Notes: generated from the sequence alone by a model not told the origin. 64,000 nucleotides of DNA from Bacteroidia bacterium (GCA_030428705.1 JAUIDI010000008.1:92549-156548), one strand, 5' to 3'; numbered from the stretch's first letter, positions 7,002 through 16,291 are shown. Translations and numbers: made by a program.

Positions 7002-10000
7002 ATGCTGAATAAAAGCATAAAATTTCTTATCGAAAACAAGCTAGTTGCAGTTTTGATGCTCGCCCTATTTGTGGGCTGGGGCATCGTCAACGCACCATTT
7101 AGTTGGGAAACAGGATTATTGCCCAGCGACCCTGTAGCCGTGGATGCCATACCCGATATCGGCGAAAACCAACAGATTGTTTTTACCAAATGGCAAGGGC
7201 GTTCCCCACAGGACATCGAGGATCAGATTACCTATCCGCTTACCACATCCCTGTTAGGGATTCCGGGTGTTAAGACCATCCGCAGTTCCTCGATGTTCGG
7301 GTTTTCGAGCATCTATATCATTTTTGAAGAGGATATCGAATTCTACTGGTCGCGTAGCCGCATCCTTGAAAAGCTAAATTCTCTTCCAAGTGGTCTATTG
7401 CCCGATGGTGTGAATCCCGCCTTGGGTCCGGATGCTACGGGATTGGGTCAGATTTTCTGGTACACCCTCGAAGGTCGTGATAAAGATGGAAATGTAACGG
7501 GCGGATGGGATTTGCAGGAACTTCGCAGCATACAGGACTATTACGTAAAATATGCACTCTCTTCTGCAAGCGGCGTATCGGAAGTGGCATCCATAGGCGG
7601 TTATGTTCAGGAATATCAGGTAGATGTTTACCCCGAAAAGATGCGGCAGTATAATATCGGTCTGGCCGATATCGTAAAGGCGGTCAAGGAAAGCAATCAG
7701 GATATTGGTGCACAGACCTTGGAAATGAACAAGGCCGAATACCTGGTACGCGGTCTGGGTTATGTAAAATCCATTTCAGATATCGAAAATGCCGTAGTCG
7801 ATTCCGAAAATTTCACCTCCATCAGAATTAAGGATGTGGGCAATGTCCATTTAGGTCCGGCTACCAGACGTGGGATATTAGACAAAGAAGGTGCCGAAGT
7901 TGTAGGCGGTGTGGTTGTCGCTCGCTACGGTGCCAACCCTTTGGAAGTCATCAATAATGTAAAGGAACAGATCAACGAATTAAGTGCGGGACTTCCCTCA
8001 AAGGAACTGGCAGACGGTAAAACCTCACAAGTAACCATAGTCCCCTTTTACGACCGTACCGAACTCATTCAGGAAACTTTGGGTACGCTCAACGAGGCCC
8101 TGACCTTGGAAATCCTGATTACTATTTTGGTCATTATCATTATGGTTTTCAATCTTCGAGCCTCTATCCTGATTTCTGGACTGCTACCTGTGGCGGTATT
8201 AATGGTATTTATCACGATGAAACTTTTTAATGTAGACGCGAACATCGTCGCCCTCTCTGGAATCGCCATTGCCATCGGTACCATGGTCGATGTGGGTGTC
8301 ATCCTTGCCGAGAATATGATCCGCCATCTGGAAGATGAAGGCTTACGAGTAAATGAAAACGGCAAAGCCTATACCACTAACGAAATCGTCTATAATGCCA
8401 CCGCCGAAGTTTCGGGCGCTATCGTTACAGCGGTAATGACTACGATAATCAGTTTCCTTCCGGTGTTTACAATGGTAGGTGCCGAGGGAAAATTGTTCCG
8501 ACCCCTTGCTTTTACCAAAACAATGGCACTCGCTGCGGCATTGGTTATTGCACTGTTTCTTATACCACCTTTTGCGGCAACTTTTTTTAGGGAAAGGAAA
8601 ATGCGGGAGCGGCTCAAATATGCCATCAATGGAATTTTGATTCTATTGGGATTCACTTCCGTAGTCTTCGGATATTGGATAGGATTGGTACTTGTCGCTT
8701 TTGGTGCAGTAGCCTTTCTATCAATGCGTGTTACGCTTTCGCGGAAGCAAAAAAATCTTATAAATACGGCTATCGCTACCATTGCCGTAGTGTTTCTATT
8801 GGCGGAATACTGGCGACCCCTCGGGTTTGACCGTAGCCTGACAATGAACCTAATTTTTGTGGCTGTAAGCTGTTTTGGGGTTCTGGGCATCTTTTCGTTG
8901 CTCAGGAAATACTACGACCGTATCTTGAAATGGGCATTGCAAAACAGGTTGTTGTTTCTTGTGATTCCTACTACGCTGCTTGTTCTCGGTTTCTTCATTA
9001 TGCGCAACACGGGCAAGGAATTTATGCCAGCTCTCAACGAGGGTTCGTTCCTGCTGATGCCTACGTCGCTTCCACACGCTGGGGTTGAAGAAAACAAACG
9101 GGTCTTGCAGCAATTGGATATGGCCGTGGCCACCATCCCTGAAATCGAGACTGTGGTCGGAAAGGCAGGAAGAACAGAATCTGCACTCGATCCTGCACCG
9201 CTCTCGATGTACGAAAACGTGATTCAGTACAAGTCCGAGTATATGCGCAACGCTTCAGGGGAACGGCAACGCTATCGGGTAAATGATGACGGACTGTTTG
9301 TGTTGAAAAACGAAAAGTTACATATCAATCCGAACAATGAAGTAGAAAACGATGCCAATTATGAAGCATCTCAATTGCAAACTACCGTCACAAGAAACGA
9401 ATTGATTCCCGATGACGATGGCGAGTACTACCGCAACTGGCGACCTGAAATCCAAAGCCCGGATGATATCTGGAACGAAATTGTTAGGGTAACAAAATTA
9501 CCCGGCGTCACATCCGCACCCAAACTACAGCCCATTGAAACCCGTTTGGTGATGCTACAGACGGGAATGCGTGCGCCGATGGGCATCAAGGTCAAGGGGC
9601 AGGACTTACGTGAGATCGAGGCGTTCGGACTTAAGCTCGAAGAAATTTTGAAACAGGCCGAAGGGGTCAAGGAACAGGCCGTATTTGCAGACCGTATCGT
9701 GGGCAAGCCCTATCTATTGGTCGATATTAAAAGGGAACAACTGGCACGTTACGGTGTTTCGATTATGGACGTGCAGGAAATCCTGCAAGTGGCCGTTGGC
9801 GGAATGCCCCTGACCCAGACGGTGGAAGGCCGAGAGCGGTATGCGGTTCGGGTACGCTATCCCCGTGAGCTACGTGATAACCCGACCGACTTAAAGAACA
9901 TCTACGTTCCCGTAGAAAAAGGCAGTCCTGTTCCATTAGGCGAATTGGTTGATATTCGATATGAGCAAGGCCCACAGGTTATCAAAAGCGAGGATACGTT

Positions 10001-10754
10001 TTTGGTAGGTTATGTCCTGTTCGATAAACGCGACGGCTTTGCCGAAGTGGATGTGGTGGAAAACGCCCAGGCAATGATTCAGGACAAAATAGACAACGGT
10101 GAACTGACCGTTCCCAAGGGCATCAGTTACAAGTTTACCGGAACTTACGAAAACCAGTTACGTGCCGAGAAAACCTTGTCCGTCGTGGTACCCCTGTGCC
10201 TGATAATCATATTCCTCATTCTGTACTTTCAGTTTAAGTCCGTATCCACCTCATTGATGGTGTTTACCGGTATCGCCATAGCCTTCGCAGGTGGCTTTGT
10301 GATGATTTGGCTATACGGACAGGATTGGTTTCTGAATTTCAGTTTGTTCGGTGAAAACCTTCGCGAGCTGTTCAACATCAAGACCATTAACCTGAGCGTC
10401 GCGGTCTGGGTAGGGTTCATCGCGCTTTTTGGCATCGCTACGGATGACGGTGTGGTGATGGCGACCTATCTCGACCAGAGTTTTGTTAGGGAAAAACCCA
10501 ACGACAAAACGGGTATCCGTCAGGCTACCCGCGAAGCGGCAGGAAAGCGTATCCGTCCCTGTTTGATGACAACCGTAACCACAGTTTTGGCATTATTGCC
10601 AGTGCTGACATCCACAGGAAAGGGAAGTGATATTATGATTCCGATGGCCATCCCCATTGTGGGCGGGATGCTCATTGATGTAACCTCGTATTTCCTGTTG
10701 CCAGTCCTTTATAGCTGGCGGGAAGAATATAAACTTAAACGCACGAGCAAATGA
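7002..10754 (+). CDS. cusA: CusA/CzcA-type heavy-metal RND efflux pump
   Basis: A 1250-residue inner-membrane proton antiporter that moves metal from periplasm or inner membrane to the outer-membrane channel. The first helix is followed by the porter domain. TM4 near 420-435 has 'MVDVGVILAENM', whose Asp is the expected proton-relay residue, and a second conserved segment near 1143-1160 has 'GIATDDGVVMATYLDQSF'. It is about 200 residues longer than E. coli CusA. The extra length lies in a hydrophobic insert near 540-640 and a charged insert near 755-820; such inserts occur in Bacteroidetes homologues. Its stop overlaps the TolC-like gene by 4 bp, but its adaptor gene lies 9 kb downstream. Substrate Cu+/Ag+ is inferred from the neighbours. 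Confidence 0.93.
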   Translation: MLNKSIKFLIENKLVAVLMLALFVGWGIVNAPFSWETGLLPSDPVAVDAIPDIGENQQIVFTKWQGRSPQDIEDQITYPLTTSLLGIPGVKTIRSSSMFGFSSIYIIFEEDIEFYWSRSRILEKLNSLPSGLLPDGVNPALGPDATGLGQIFWYTLEGRDKDGNVTGGWDLQELRSIQDYYVKYALSSASGVSEVASIGGYVQEYQVDVYPEKMRQYNIGLADIVKAVKESNQDIGAQTLEMNKAEYLVRGLGYVKSISDIENAVVDSENFTSIRIKDVGNVHLGPATRRGILDKEGAEVVGGVVVARYGANPLEVINNVKEQINELSAGLPSKELADGKTSQVTIVPFYDRTELIQETLGTLNEALTLEILITILVIIIMVFNLRASILISGLLPVAVLMVFITMKLFNVDANIVALSGIAIAIGTMVDVGVILAENMIRHLEDEGLRVNENGKAYTTNEIVYNATAEVSGAIVTAVMTTIISFLPVFTMVGAEGKLFRPLAFTKTMALAAALVIALFLIPPFAATFFRERKMRERLKYAINGILILLGFTSVVFGYWIGLVLVAFGAVAFLSMRVTLSRKQKNLINTAIATIAVVFLLAEYWRPLGFDRSLTMNLIFVAVSCFGVLGIFSLLRKYYDRILKWALQNRLLFLVIPTTLLVLGFFIMRNTGKEFMPALNEGSFLLMPTSLPHAGVEENKRVLQQLDMAVATIPEIETVVGKAGRTESALDPAPLSMYENVIQYKSEYMRNASGERQRYRVNDDGLFVLKNEKLHINPNNEVENDANYEASQLQTTVTRNELIPDDDGEYYRNWRPEIQSPDDIWNEIVRVTKLPGVTSAPKLQPIETRLVMLQTGMRAPMGIKVKGQDLREIEAFGLKLEEILKQAEGVKEQAVFADRIVGKPYLLVDIKREQLARYGVSIMDVQEILQVAVGGMPLTQTVEGRERYAVRVRYPRELRDNPTDLKNIYVPVEKGSPVPLGELVDIRYEQGPQVIKSEDTFLVGYVLFDKRDGFAEVDVVENAQAMIQDKIDNGELTVPKGISYKFTGTYENQLRAEKTLSVVVPLCLIIIFLILYFQFKSVSTSLMVFTGIAIAFAGGFVMIWLYGQDWFLNFSLFGENLRELFNIKTINLSVAVWVGFIALFGIATDDGVVMATYLDQSFVREKPNDKTGIRQATREAAGKRIRPCLMTTVTTVLALLPVLTSTGKGSDIMIPMAIPIVGGMLIDVTSYFLLPVLYSWREEYKLKRTSK
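8735..8748. repeat. GCTTTCGCGGAAGC near-palindrome inside the RND gene
   Basis: This 14-base motif differs at one position from the perfect palindrome GCTTTCGCGAAAGC at 11807-11820 in the partner gene. I recall this palindrome as over-represented in several marine flavobacterial genomes, often in frame inside coding regions. Here it falls in the hydrophobic insert of the pump. Confidence 0.35.
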
Positions 10755-12049
10755 AAAATATAAAAATCATAATTGGATTGTTGCTTGTTTCCGCTGAAGT
10801 TTATGCTGAGCGAACACGAAGTGCGAAAGCCCTCCTGAACGCATTGCTAATATTGAGCATTGGACTGATTTCAATCGGCGGGCAGGCGCAACAATTACAA
10901 TCCTACATTCAAGAAGCCGAAAGAAACAATCCTGAGATTCAAGCCTACGAGCTGCGGTACAATATTGCCGAGAAAAAGGTCAATGAGGTCAATACACTAC
11001 CCAATACTACAGTAAGTGCGGGCTATTTTGTAAGCGAACCCGAAACAAGAACGGGTGCGCAACGGGCAAGGTTCTCTATTTCGCAGATGTTGCCGTGGTT
11101 CGGCACTATAACCGCTCGGGAAAACTATGCGGGTTCGATGGCGGAAACCGAGTTTGTGGAAATTGCCATTGCCAAAAGAAAACTGGCACTCTCGGTCGCC
11201 CAATCCTATTACCAACTGTATTCCATCAGGGCAAAGCAGGATGTGCTCGATGAGAATGTCCAACTGCTACAAACCTACCAACGGCTGGCACTGACCTCGG
11301 TTGAAGTTGGGAAAGCCTCTGCGGTGGATGTGTTGCGATTACAGATTCGACAGAACGAACTGCAACAGCAAAAAGAAGTTTTGCAGGAAGACTATTTGGC
11401 GGAACAGGCGAGCTTCAACAATCTCTTGAATCGCAAAGAAAGTATTGCCGTGGCAGTCGTCCCAGAAATCACCATTCCGACGGAAGACCCGATGTATAGC
11501 GAAGAAGGCTTGGCACTCAATCCCGAACTGCTCAAATACGACAGGCTTTACGAATCCATCGAGCAATCGGAATTGCTCAACCAAAAGGAAAGCGCACCGA
11601 ACATCGGTTTTGGATTAGACTATGTACCTGTTTCCGAGCGGCCAGATATGACCTTCAGTGATAATGGTAAAGATATCGTGATGCCAATGGTATCGCTGTC
11701 CATACCCATTTTCAACAACCGTTATTCCTCGATTTCCAAACAGAACGAACTGAAACAACTGGAAATCGAATCCCAGAAAAACGACCGATTGAATACGTTG
11801 GAAACCGCTTTCGCGAAAGCAACATCGCAACGCAATCAAGCACGAATAAAATTCAATACACAGCAAAAGAATCTTAATCAGGCAAAGGATGCCGAGGAAA
11901 TCCTGATAAAGAACTATGAAACAGGCACCATCGATTTTAACGATGTGCTGGACATTCAGGAACTGCAGTTAAAATTTCAAGTGAACCAAATCGAATCAGT
12001 GCAATTGTATTATGTGCAATCGGCAATTATCAACTATTTAATCAATTGA
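10751..12049 (+). CDS. TolC-like outer-membrane channel of the metal RND system
   Basis: A 432-residue outer-membrane efflux protein. Two long repeats rich in Gln/Asn/Leu coiled-coil segments (about 120-220 and 330-430) and phrases such as 'RNNPEIQAYELRYNIAEKKV' and 'ETGTIDFNDVLDIQELQLKF' are typical of CusC/TolC relatives. It starts inside the pump gene (ATGA overlap) and would form the exit duct for it. The N terminus is odd: residues 1-14 start a signal peptide, then a polar stretch 'AEVYAERTRSAKALL' intervenes, and a second hydrophobic stretch with a good cleavage site ('ISIGGQAQ') follows. The polar stretch is encoded by a repeat-like sequence (10789-10830). Confidence 0.88.
   Translation: MKNIKIIIGLLLVSAEVYAERTRSAKALLNALLILSIGLISIGGQAQQLQSYIQEAERNNPEIQAYELRYNIAEKKVNEVNTLPNTTVSAGYFVSEPETRTGAQRARFSISQMLPWFGTITARENYAGSMAETEFVEIAIAKRKLALSVAQSYYQLYSIRAKQDVLDENVQLLQTYQRLALTSVEVGKASAVDVLRLQIRQNELQQQKEVLQEDYLAEQASFNNLLNRKESIAVAVVPEITIPTEDPMYSEEGLALNPELLKYDRLYESIEQSELLNQKESAPNIGFGLDYVPVSERPDMTFSDNGKDIVMPMVSLSIPIFNNRYSSISKQNELKQLEIESQKNDRLNTLETAFAKATSQRNQARIKFNTQQKNLNQAKDAEEILIKNYETGTIDFNDVLDIQELQLKFQVNQIESVQLYYVQSAIINYLIN
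10789..10830 (+). repeat. REP-like short element inserted in frame in the signal-peptide region
   Basis: The segment contains 'GCTGAGCGAACACGAAGTGC', close to the CTGAGCG-n-AGTCGAAGTGC motif that I recall as a very abundant dispersed repeat in Bacteroidetes intergenic DNA. The encoded residues are polar and charged inside an otherwise hydrophobic leader, as expected for an in-frame insertion. Identity with a genome-wide repeat must be confirmed. Confidence 0.35.
11807..11820. repeat. Perfect 14-bp palindrome GCTTTCGCGAAAGC in the TolC-like gene
   Basis: The bases form an exact palindrome read in frame as Ala-Phe-Ala-Lys-Ala within the coiled-coil region. A one-mismatch copy lies at 8735-8748 in the pump gene. 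Confidence 0.4.
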
Positions 12050-12051
12050 TT

Positions 12052-12615
12052 ATGGTCAAGGATTTCTATATAAAAAATATGGTTTGTGAACGATGCATCA
12101 AGGTGTTGAAGGATGAATTGAATGCACATAACATTGACTTGCTCCAGGTAGAATTAGGCCGTTTGCGATTGGATATTGAAGACCATGATGTAGATAAACT
12201 CGAAAATTTATTGAAAGAAAACGGTTTTGCACTCATCACTTCGACCGAGGATAAATTGACGGAGAAAGTAAAAATTGAATTGATAAAGTTACTGAATATG
12301 ATGCCACTTGAGATTAACGGTAAGCTATCAGATTTTCTTGCGGATAAATTACAAAGGGACTATTCGAAAATCAGCAAGGTGTTTTCCATTACAGAGGGCA
12401 TCACTATTGAAAAATATTTTATCAAACTGAAGATAGAAAAGGTCAAGGAACTTATCCAGACACCCGAATACAATTTTACGGAAATAAGCCAGATGCTCGA
12501 TTACAGCAACGTCAATCATTTAAGCAAACAATTTAAAAGCGAGACTGGAATGAGCCTTAGCGACTACAAGGATGGCCAGAAAAATTTTAGAAATCCTTTG
12601 GACAAAATTGTATAG
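12052..12615 (+). CDS. AraC-family regulator with N-terminal CxxC (HMA-like) domain
   Basis: ATG 12052 is preferred to an upstream TTG that overlaps the channel gene. Of 187 residues, about 1-65 look like a small ferredoxin-like metal-binding domain with 'NMVCERC' (residues 8-14) in place of the HMA GMxCxxC. About 75-187 are an AraC-type double helix-turn-helix: 'ISKVFSITEGITIEKYFI', 'KIEKVKELI', 'FTEISQMLDYSNVNHLSKQF' and 'GMSLSDYK'. I know this architecture from many Bacteroidetes copper loci. The simplest reading is a one-component sensor in which the two Cys bind Cu(I) or Ag(I) and change DNA binding. It is placed between the RND genes and the multicopper oxidase, which it probably controls. 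Confidence 0.85.
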   Translation: MVKDFYIKNMVCERCIKVLKDELNAHNIDLLQVELGRLRLDIEDHDVDKLENLLKENGFALITSTEDKLTEKVKIELIKLLNMMPLEINGKLSDFLADKLQRDYSKISKVFSITEGITIEKYFIKLKIEKVKELIQTPEYNFTEISQMLDYSNVNHLSKQFKSETGMSLSDYKDGQKNFRNPLDKIV

Positions 12616-12657
12616 ATATGAACCAGAATTATGATACAACATACTGAATACCAGTAA

Positions 12658-12665
12658 TATTTTTG
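12658..12665 (+). promoter_or_regulatory. Putative -7 box of the multicopper oxidase promoter
   Basis: TATTTTTG fits the Bacteroidetes sigma-A -7 consensus TAnnTTTG exactly and lies 25 bp before the chosen ATG at 12690, in the 74-bp gap after the AraC gene. No good TTG element is seen 17-21 bp upstream, so activation by the adjacent regulator is possible. Confidence 0.35.
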
Positions 12666-12689
12666 TTGAACAATAACAATGAGAAAACT

Positions 12690-15137
12690 ATGAAATTACT
12701 AAGAATTATCACATTACTCCTGTTTTCTTCTACGGTATTCGCCCAAGTGGGAACTAACGGACAGGATAGAAAGGAAGAGGGGCGACCTGTTAAGGAATAC
12801 AGTCTTGTTTTGGAAAATAATAAAATAACGCTTGGAGGAGTAACGGCAAACGGGATGACCATCAATGGTAGTATTCCCGGCCCAGTCTTGGAATTTACCG
12901 AAGGCGACTTGGCCATCATCAACGTAACCAATAAAATGGATGTTGAAACATCGGTACACTGGCACGGATTGATACTCCCCAATTTTTATGATGGGGTTCC
13001 CTATTTGACCACACCCCCAATAGAACCTGGAACCACTTTTCAATATAGAATACCCATTAACCAATCGGGTACCTACTGGTACCATTCGCATACGATGCTC
13101 CAAGAACAAAAGGGTGTTTATGGCTCCATTATGATTCAGCCCAAGGAAAAAACATTGGAATATGATAAGGATTTGGTCGTGGTACTCTCTGACTGGACCA
13201 ACGAAAAACCAATGAACGTACTGCGAAACCTTAAGCGCGGGAATGAGTGGTATCAAGTAAAAAAAGGTACGGCGGTTCCTTTGGGGAGGGTCATCAAAGA
13301 GGGTGCATTTGGTGCTCAACTCAAGTTTTGGAGAGACCGTATGGAAGGTGCGGATATAGCCGATATCTATTATCCGGCATTTCTGACCAATGGGAAAATT
13401 TTGGCGGAATATCCAGAATTCGAGGCGGGCGAAAAAGTGCGGCTTCGTTTTATTAATGCCTCCGCTTCCACCTATTATTGGATGGATTTCGGTGGCGGCA
13501 ACCCTATGGTGGTCTCCGGTGATGGTATCGATGTGGAACCGGTTTCCAAAACTCGTTTCCTTTTTGGTATTGCCGAGACCTATGATGTTATCGTTACCGT
13601 TCCCGAGGGTACCTTGGAGGTGACGGCCACGGCACAGGATGGCTCTGGAAGCACTTCGTTGCGCTTGGGCCAAGGAACCCTGTATCCGGCAAAAAGAATT
13701 GACAGGCCCGATAAGGTGGCAATGATGAAACAGATGGCCAAAATGGATATGAAAATGGGCGCACCTGCAATGGCCGGTAACAAAAAGAAGAACACTCCGG
13801 AATATCTGATGCAAAAGTACGGAATGAAGATGGATATGAAAGACGGCAAGATGAATATGGGAATGCACGATAAGATGTCAGTGAATAATGGCCAAATGGA
13901 TAAAATGAAAATGGATGACCAAAAACCTATGGATATGAATGAAAATCATATGCAAATGGAGATGGACAAAAAGATGGACGGTATGGAGGGAATGAACCCG
14001 CCTGCCGGACCGGCAGGAAAGGATTCAATGCCTATGAACCAAAAGAACGCATCCAATAAAATGAAGGGTCATATGGGTCACAATATGTCTATGATGAAGA
14101 AAGACACTTCATCTTTTGATTATGATACCCGAAAAACCTACTTCAACTATGATTTCTTAAAGGCAACCGAAAATACGACCTACAATGCTGATTTGCCCGT
14201 GAACGATATTCTATTGAACCTGACCGGGAATATGCAACGGTATGTATGGAGTTTGAACGGTGTGCCGCTTTCAGAAACGGATAAAATTAAAATCAAAGGA
14301 GGTAAAGTAACCCGCATTACGCTCAACAACCTTACAATGATGCACCACCCGATGCACCTACACGGGCATTATTTTAGGGTAATCAACGAAAATGGCGAAC
14401 GTTCCCCATTAAAGCATACCGTCAATGTGCCACCGATGCAGAAAGTGGTCATCGAGTTTTACAACGAGGAGTATGGCGATTGGTTCTTTCACTGCCACAT
14501 CCTGTACCACATGATGGGTGGTATGGCACGCATTTTCAGTTATGATACCCCAAGGGATGAAAGGATGCAGGATTTTCCTGTTAAAAAACTGATTGACGAA
14601 ACAGACCATTATTATTCGTGGGGGATGGCGCGCTTGGGCTCAAACTTCAATGAACTCTTTTTAATGTCAAGCAATATCCGCAACGAGTTCGGACTACGGG
14701 CTGAATTTGACTATGACAAAAACTTTGAAGCCGAAGTAAACTATAACAGATACCTTAATGATTGGGTGCGCCTCTATGTAGGGGTAAATACCGAAACCTC
14801 CACACCCGATTCTTATAACACCTTTAATACGGTAGGTTTGGTGGGTTTAAAATACTTTACTCCGTACCGCTTCAATGTAGATGTGAGTATGGACCACCAA
14901 CTAAGGCCAAGAATTCGTCTGGACCGGGAATTCTTGATTTTTCCGAGAATTTTTCTGGAAGGTGAATACGAATACCGGGCCGACTTTGGTTGGGTGAACG
15001 ATATTGGGGATTCATCTTATCAAAGCGAAACCCAGTGGTTGGTGGGAGCCTCTTATATCCTATCCCGAAATTTTTCAATACAAGCAAATTACAATAACCG
15101 ATATGGCTGGGGTGGCGGCCTTTTAGCCCGATTTTAA
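12690..15137 (+). CDS. Multicopper oxidase fused to a CopB-like outer-membrane barrel
   Basis: ATG 12690 gives a clean signal peptide (MKLLRIITLLLF, cleavage after 'VFAQ') in an 815-residue product. Cupredoxin copper motifs are HWHG near 90, 'YWYHSH' near 128, 'HHPMHLHGHYF' near 551 and 'FFHCHILYHMMGGM' near 598, giving the His-Cys-His cluster of a full oxidase. Between about 343 and 470 there is a long Met/His/Lys-rich linker (many MxxM) suited to Cu(I). From about 640 the sequence is alternating polar/aromatic beta strands ending in Phe, as in CopB outer-membrane proteins, including 'SNIRNEFGLRAEFDYD'. In Proteobacteria CopA (oxidase) and CopB (barrel) are separate. The likely job is periplasmic Cu(I) oxidation and sequestration, possibly tethered to the outer membrane. 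Confidence 0.9.
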   Translation: MKLLRIITLLLFSSTVFAQVGTNGQDRKEEGRPVKEYSLVLENNKITLGGVTANGMTINGSIPGPVLEFTEGDLAIINVTNKMDVETSVHWHGLILPNFYDGVPYLTTPPIEPGTTFQYRIPINQSGTYWYHSHTMLQEQKGVYGSIMIQPKEKTLEYDKDLVVVLSDWTNEKPMNVLRNLKRGNEWYQVKKGTAVPLGRVIKEGAFGAQLKFWRDRMEGADIADIYYPAFLTNGKILAEYPEFEAGEKVRLRFINASASTYYWMDFGGGNPMVVSGDGIDVEPVSKTRFLFGIAETYDVIVTVPEGTLEVTATAQDGSGSTSLRLGQGTLYPAKRIDRPDKVAMMKQMAKMDMKMGAPAMAGNKKKNTPEYLMQKYGMKMDMKDGKMNMGMHDKMSVNNGQMDKMKMDDQKPMDMNENHMQMEMDKKMDGMEGMNPPAGPAGKDSMPMNQKNASNKMKGHMGHNMSMMKKDTSSFDYDTRKTYFNYDFLKATENTTYNADLPVNDILLNLTGNMQRYVWSLNGVPLSETDKIKIKGGKVTRITLNNLTMMHHPMHLHGHYFRVINENGERSPLKHTVNVPPMQKVVIEFYNEEYGDWFFHCHILYHMMGGMARIFSYDTPRDERMQDFPVKKLIDETDHYYSWGMARLGSNFNELFLMSSNIRNEFGLRAEFDYDKNFEAEVNYNRYLNDWVRLYVGVNTETSTPDSYNTFNTVGLVGLKYFTPYRFNVDVSMDHQLRPRIRLDREFLIFPRIFLEGEYEYRADFGWVNDIGDSSYQSETQWLVGASYILSRNFSIQANYNNRYGWGGGLLARF

Positions 15138-15164
15138 CAAGTAACAATTTAAAACAAACACAAA

Positions 15165-15761
15165 ATGAAAACAGTAAAGAGAACAATAGGTACAATGGCA
15201 CTTGCTGCCATAGTGATGGTAACAGTTTCCTGCAAGGACGGAAATAAGAACGAACCCGCCAAGCCAATGAGCAATGAAATGCATCAGGAAACGATGGATG
15301 ACAAAACAGATATGGCTATGGACAACAGTCAAGATGCTAAGGCCGAGGCCATTTTAAAGGGTTATTTCAACCTAAAAGATGCTTTGGTTAACGATGACAA
15401 TTCCAAAGCAAAGGAACTGGGTAACACCTTGGCGCAATCGCTCAAATCATTTGATGCATCGAGCTATTCGGACAGCCAGCAGAACGAACTAAAGGACATC
15501 ATCGAGGATGCCACCGAACACGCCGAGCACATCGGCGAGAGCGATATCAAACATCAACGCGAGCATTTTAAAACGCTTAGCAAGGATATGACCGATATGG
15601 TGGCGATAACGGGAACTTCAATGACCATTTATGAGCAGTACTGCCCTATGTACGATAACAATAAAGGCGGTGCTTGGCTTAGTATGAACGACGAAATCAG
15701 AAATCCCTATTTCGGTGATAAAATGCTTACCTGTGGTAAGGTACAACGTGAAATAAACTAA
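15165..15761 (+). CDS. DUF3347 lipoprotein
   Basis: A 198-residue lipoprotein with a lipobox ending at Cys ('VTVSCKDG', about residues 19-26), then a Met/Asp-rich linker and a helical DUF3347 domain. The domain ends in 'YCPMYDNNKGGAWLS' and 'EIRNPYFGDKMLTCG', where two Cys and Met residues could bind Cu(I). The same C-terminal signature recurs at the end of the CusB-type adaptor (20021-21757), so this is a free-standing copy of a domain otherwise attached to the pump. It is likely a periplasmic copper carrier or chaperone. It sits 28 bp after the oxidase gene and directly abuts the next gene. Confidence 0.85.
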   Translation: MKTVKRTIGTMALAAIVMVTVSCKDGNKNEPAKPMSNEMHQETMDDKTDMAMDNSQDAKAEAILKGYFNLKDALVNDDNSKAKELGNTLAQSLKSFDASSYSDSQQNELKDIIEDATEHAEHIGESDIKHQREHFKTLSKDMTDMVAITGTSMTIYEQYCPMYDNNKGGAWLSMNDEIRNPYFGDKMLTCGKVQREIN

Positions 15762-16217
15762 GTGAAAATAGTAAAAATCATAGCGTGGGTAGCTTTGATT
15801 GTCTTTGTGGTCATCCAATTTTTTCCTGTGGACTATAACCAGAATGAAATGGTGCCGCAAACCGATTTTATGCTCGTGAACAATGTACCCGCAACGATCG
15901 AAAAATCGTTACGGGTTTCCTGCTATGATTGCCATAGCAATAATACCGATTATCCTTGGTACAGTAAGGTACAACCAGCAGCTTGGTATTTAGAGGACCA
16001 TATTAAAGAAGGTAAAGCAGAATTGAATTTTAACGAATGGGATAACCTTTCAGAAAGAAGAAAAACCAGCAAGTTGCGGTCGATCATAAGCCAGCTTGAG
16101 GATGGGGAAATGCCTTTGGATAGTTATACGCTAGTTCATAGGGATGCCCTTCTTTCGGAAGTAAATAAGGAAGCAATCATTGACTATGTAAATACACTTA
16201 AAGATAGCTTGGAATAA
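15762..16217 (+). CDS. Haem-binding domain protein (c-type, CxxCH)
   Basis: A 151-residue protein starting at GTG 15762, the base after the previous stop, so translation is probably coupled. One N-terminal membrane segment (about 4-20) is followed by a periplasmic domain with 'SCYDCHSNNTDYPWYSKVQP' (CxxCH near 52-56), the signature of the Bacteroidetes haem-binding domain family, and a C-terminal part with 'LEDGEMPLDSY'. Covalent haem attachment at CxxCH is expected. In this copper cluster it may pass electrons or protect haem proteins, but the role is not established. Confidence 0.8.
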   Translation: MKIVKIIAWVALIVFVVIQFFPVDYNQNEMVPQTDFMLVNNVPATIEKSLRVSCYDCHSNNTDYPWYSKVQPAAWYLEDHIKEGKAELNFNEWDNLSERRKTSKLRSIISQLEDGEMPLDSYTLVHRDALLSEVNKEAIIDYVNTLKDSLE

Positions 16218-16291
16218 AGTCCTGGTGGGGGAAGGGCAACATGAAGTTTGGTTAGTAACTCTTCTCGTGTCAGGCACAAATATTAAATGCA

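Noticed and set aside
12714..13868. A 384-codon open frame on the minus strand
   Set aside because: It lies antisense to the multicopper oxidase, is full of His/Phe/Cys from the complement of Met- and Asp-rich codons, and has no family pattern.
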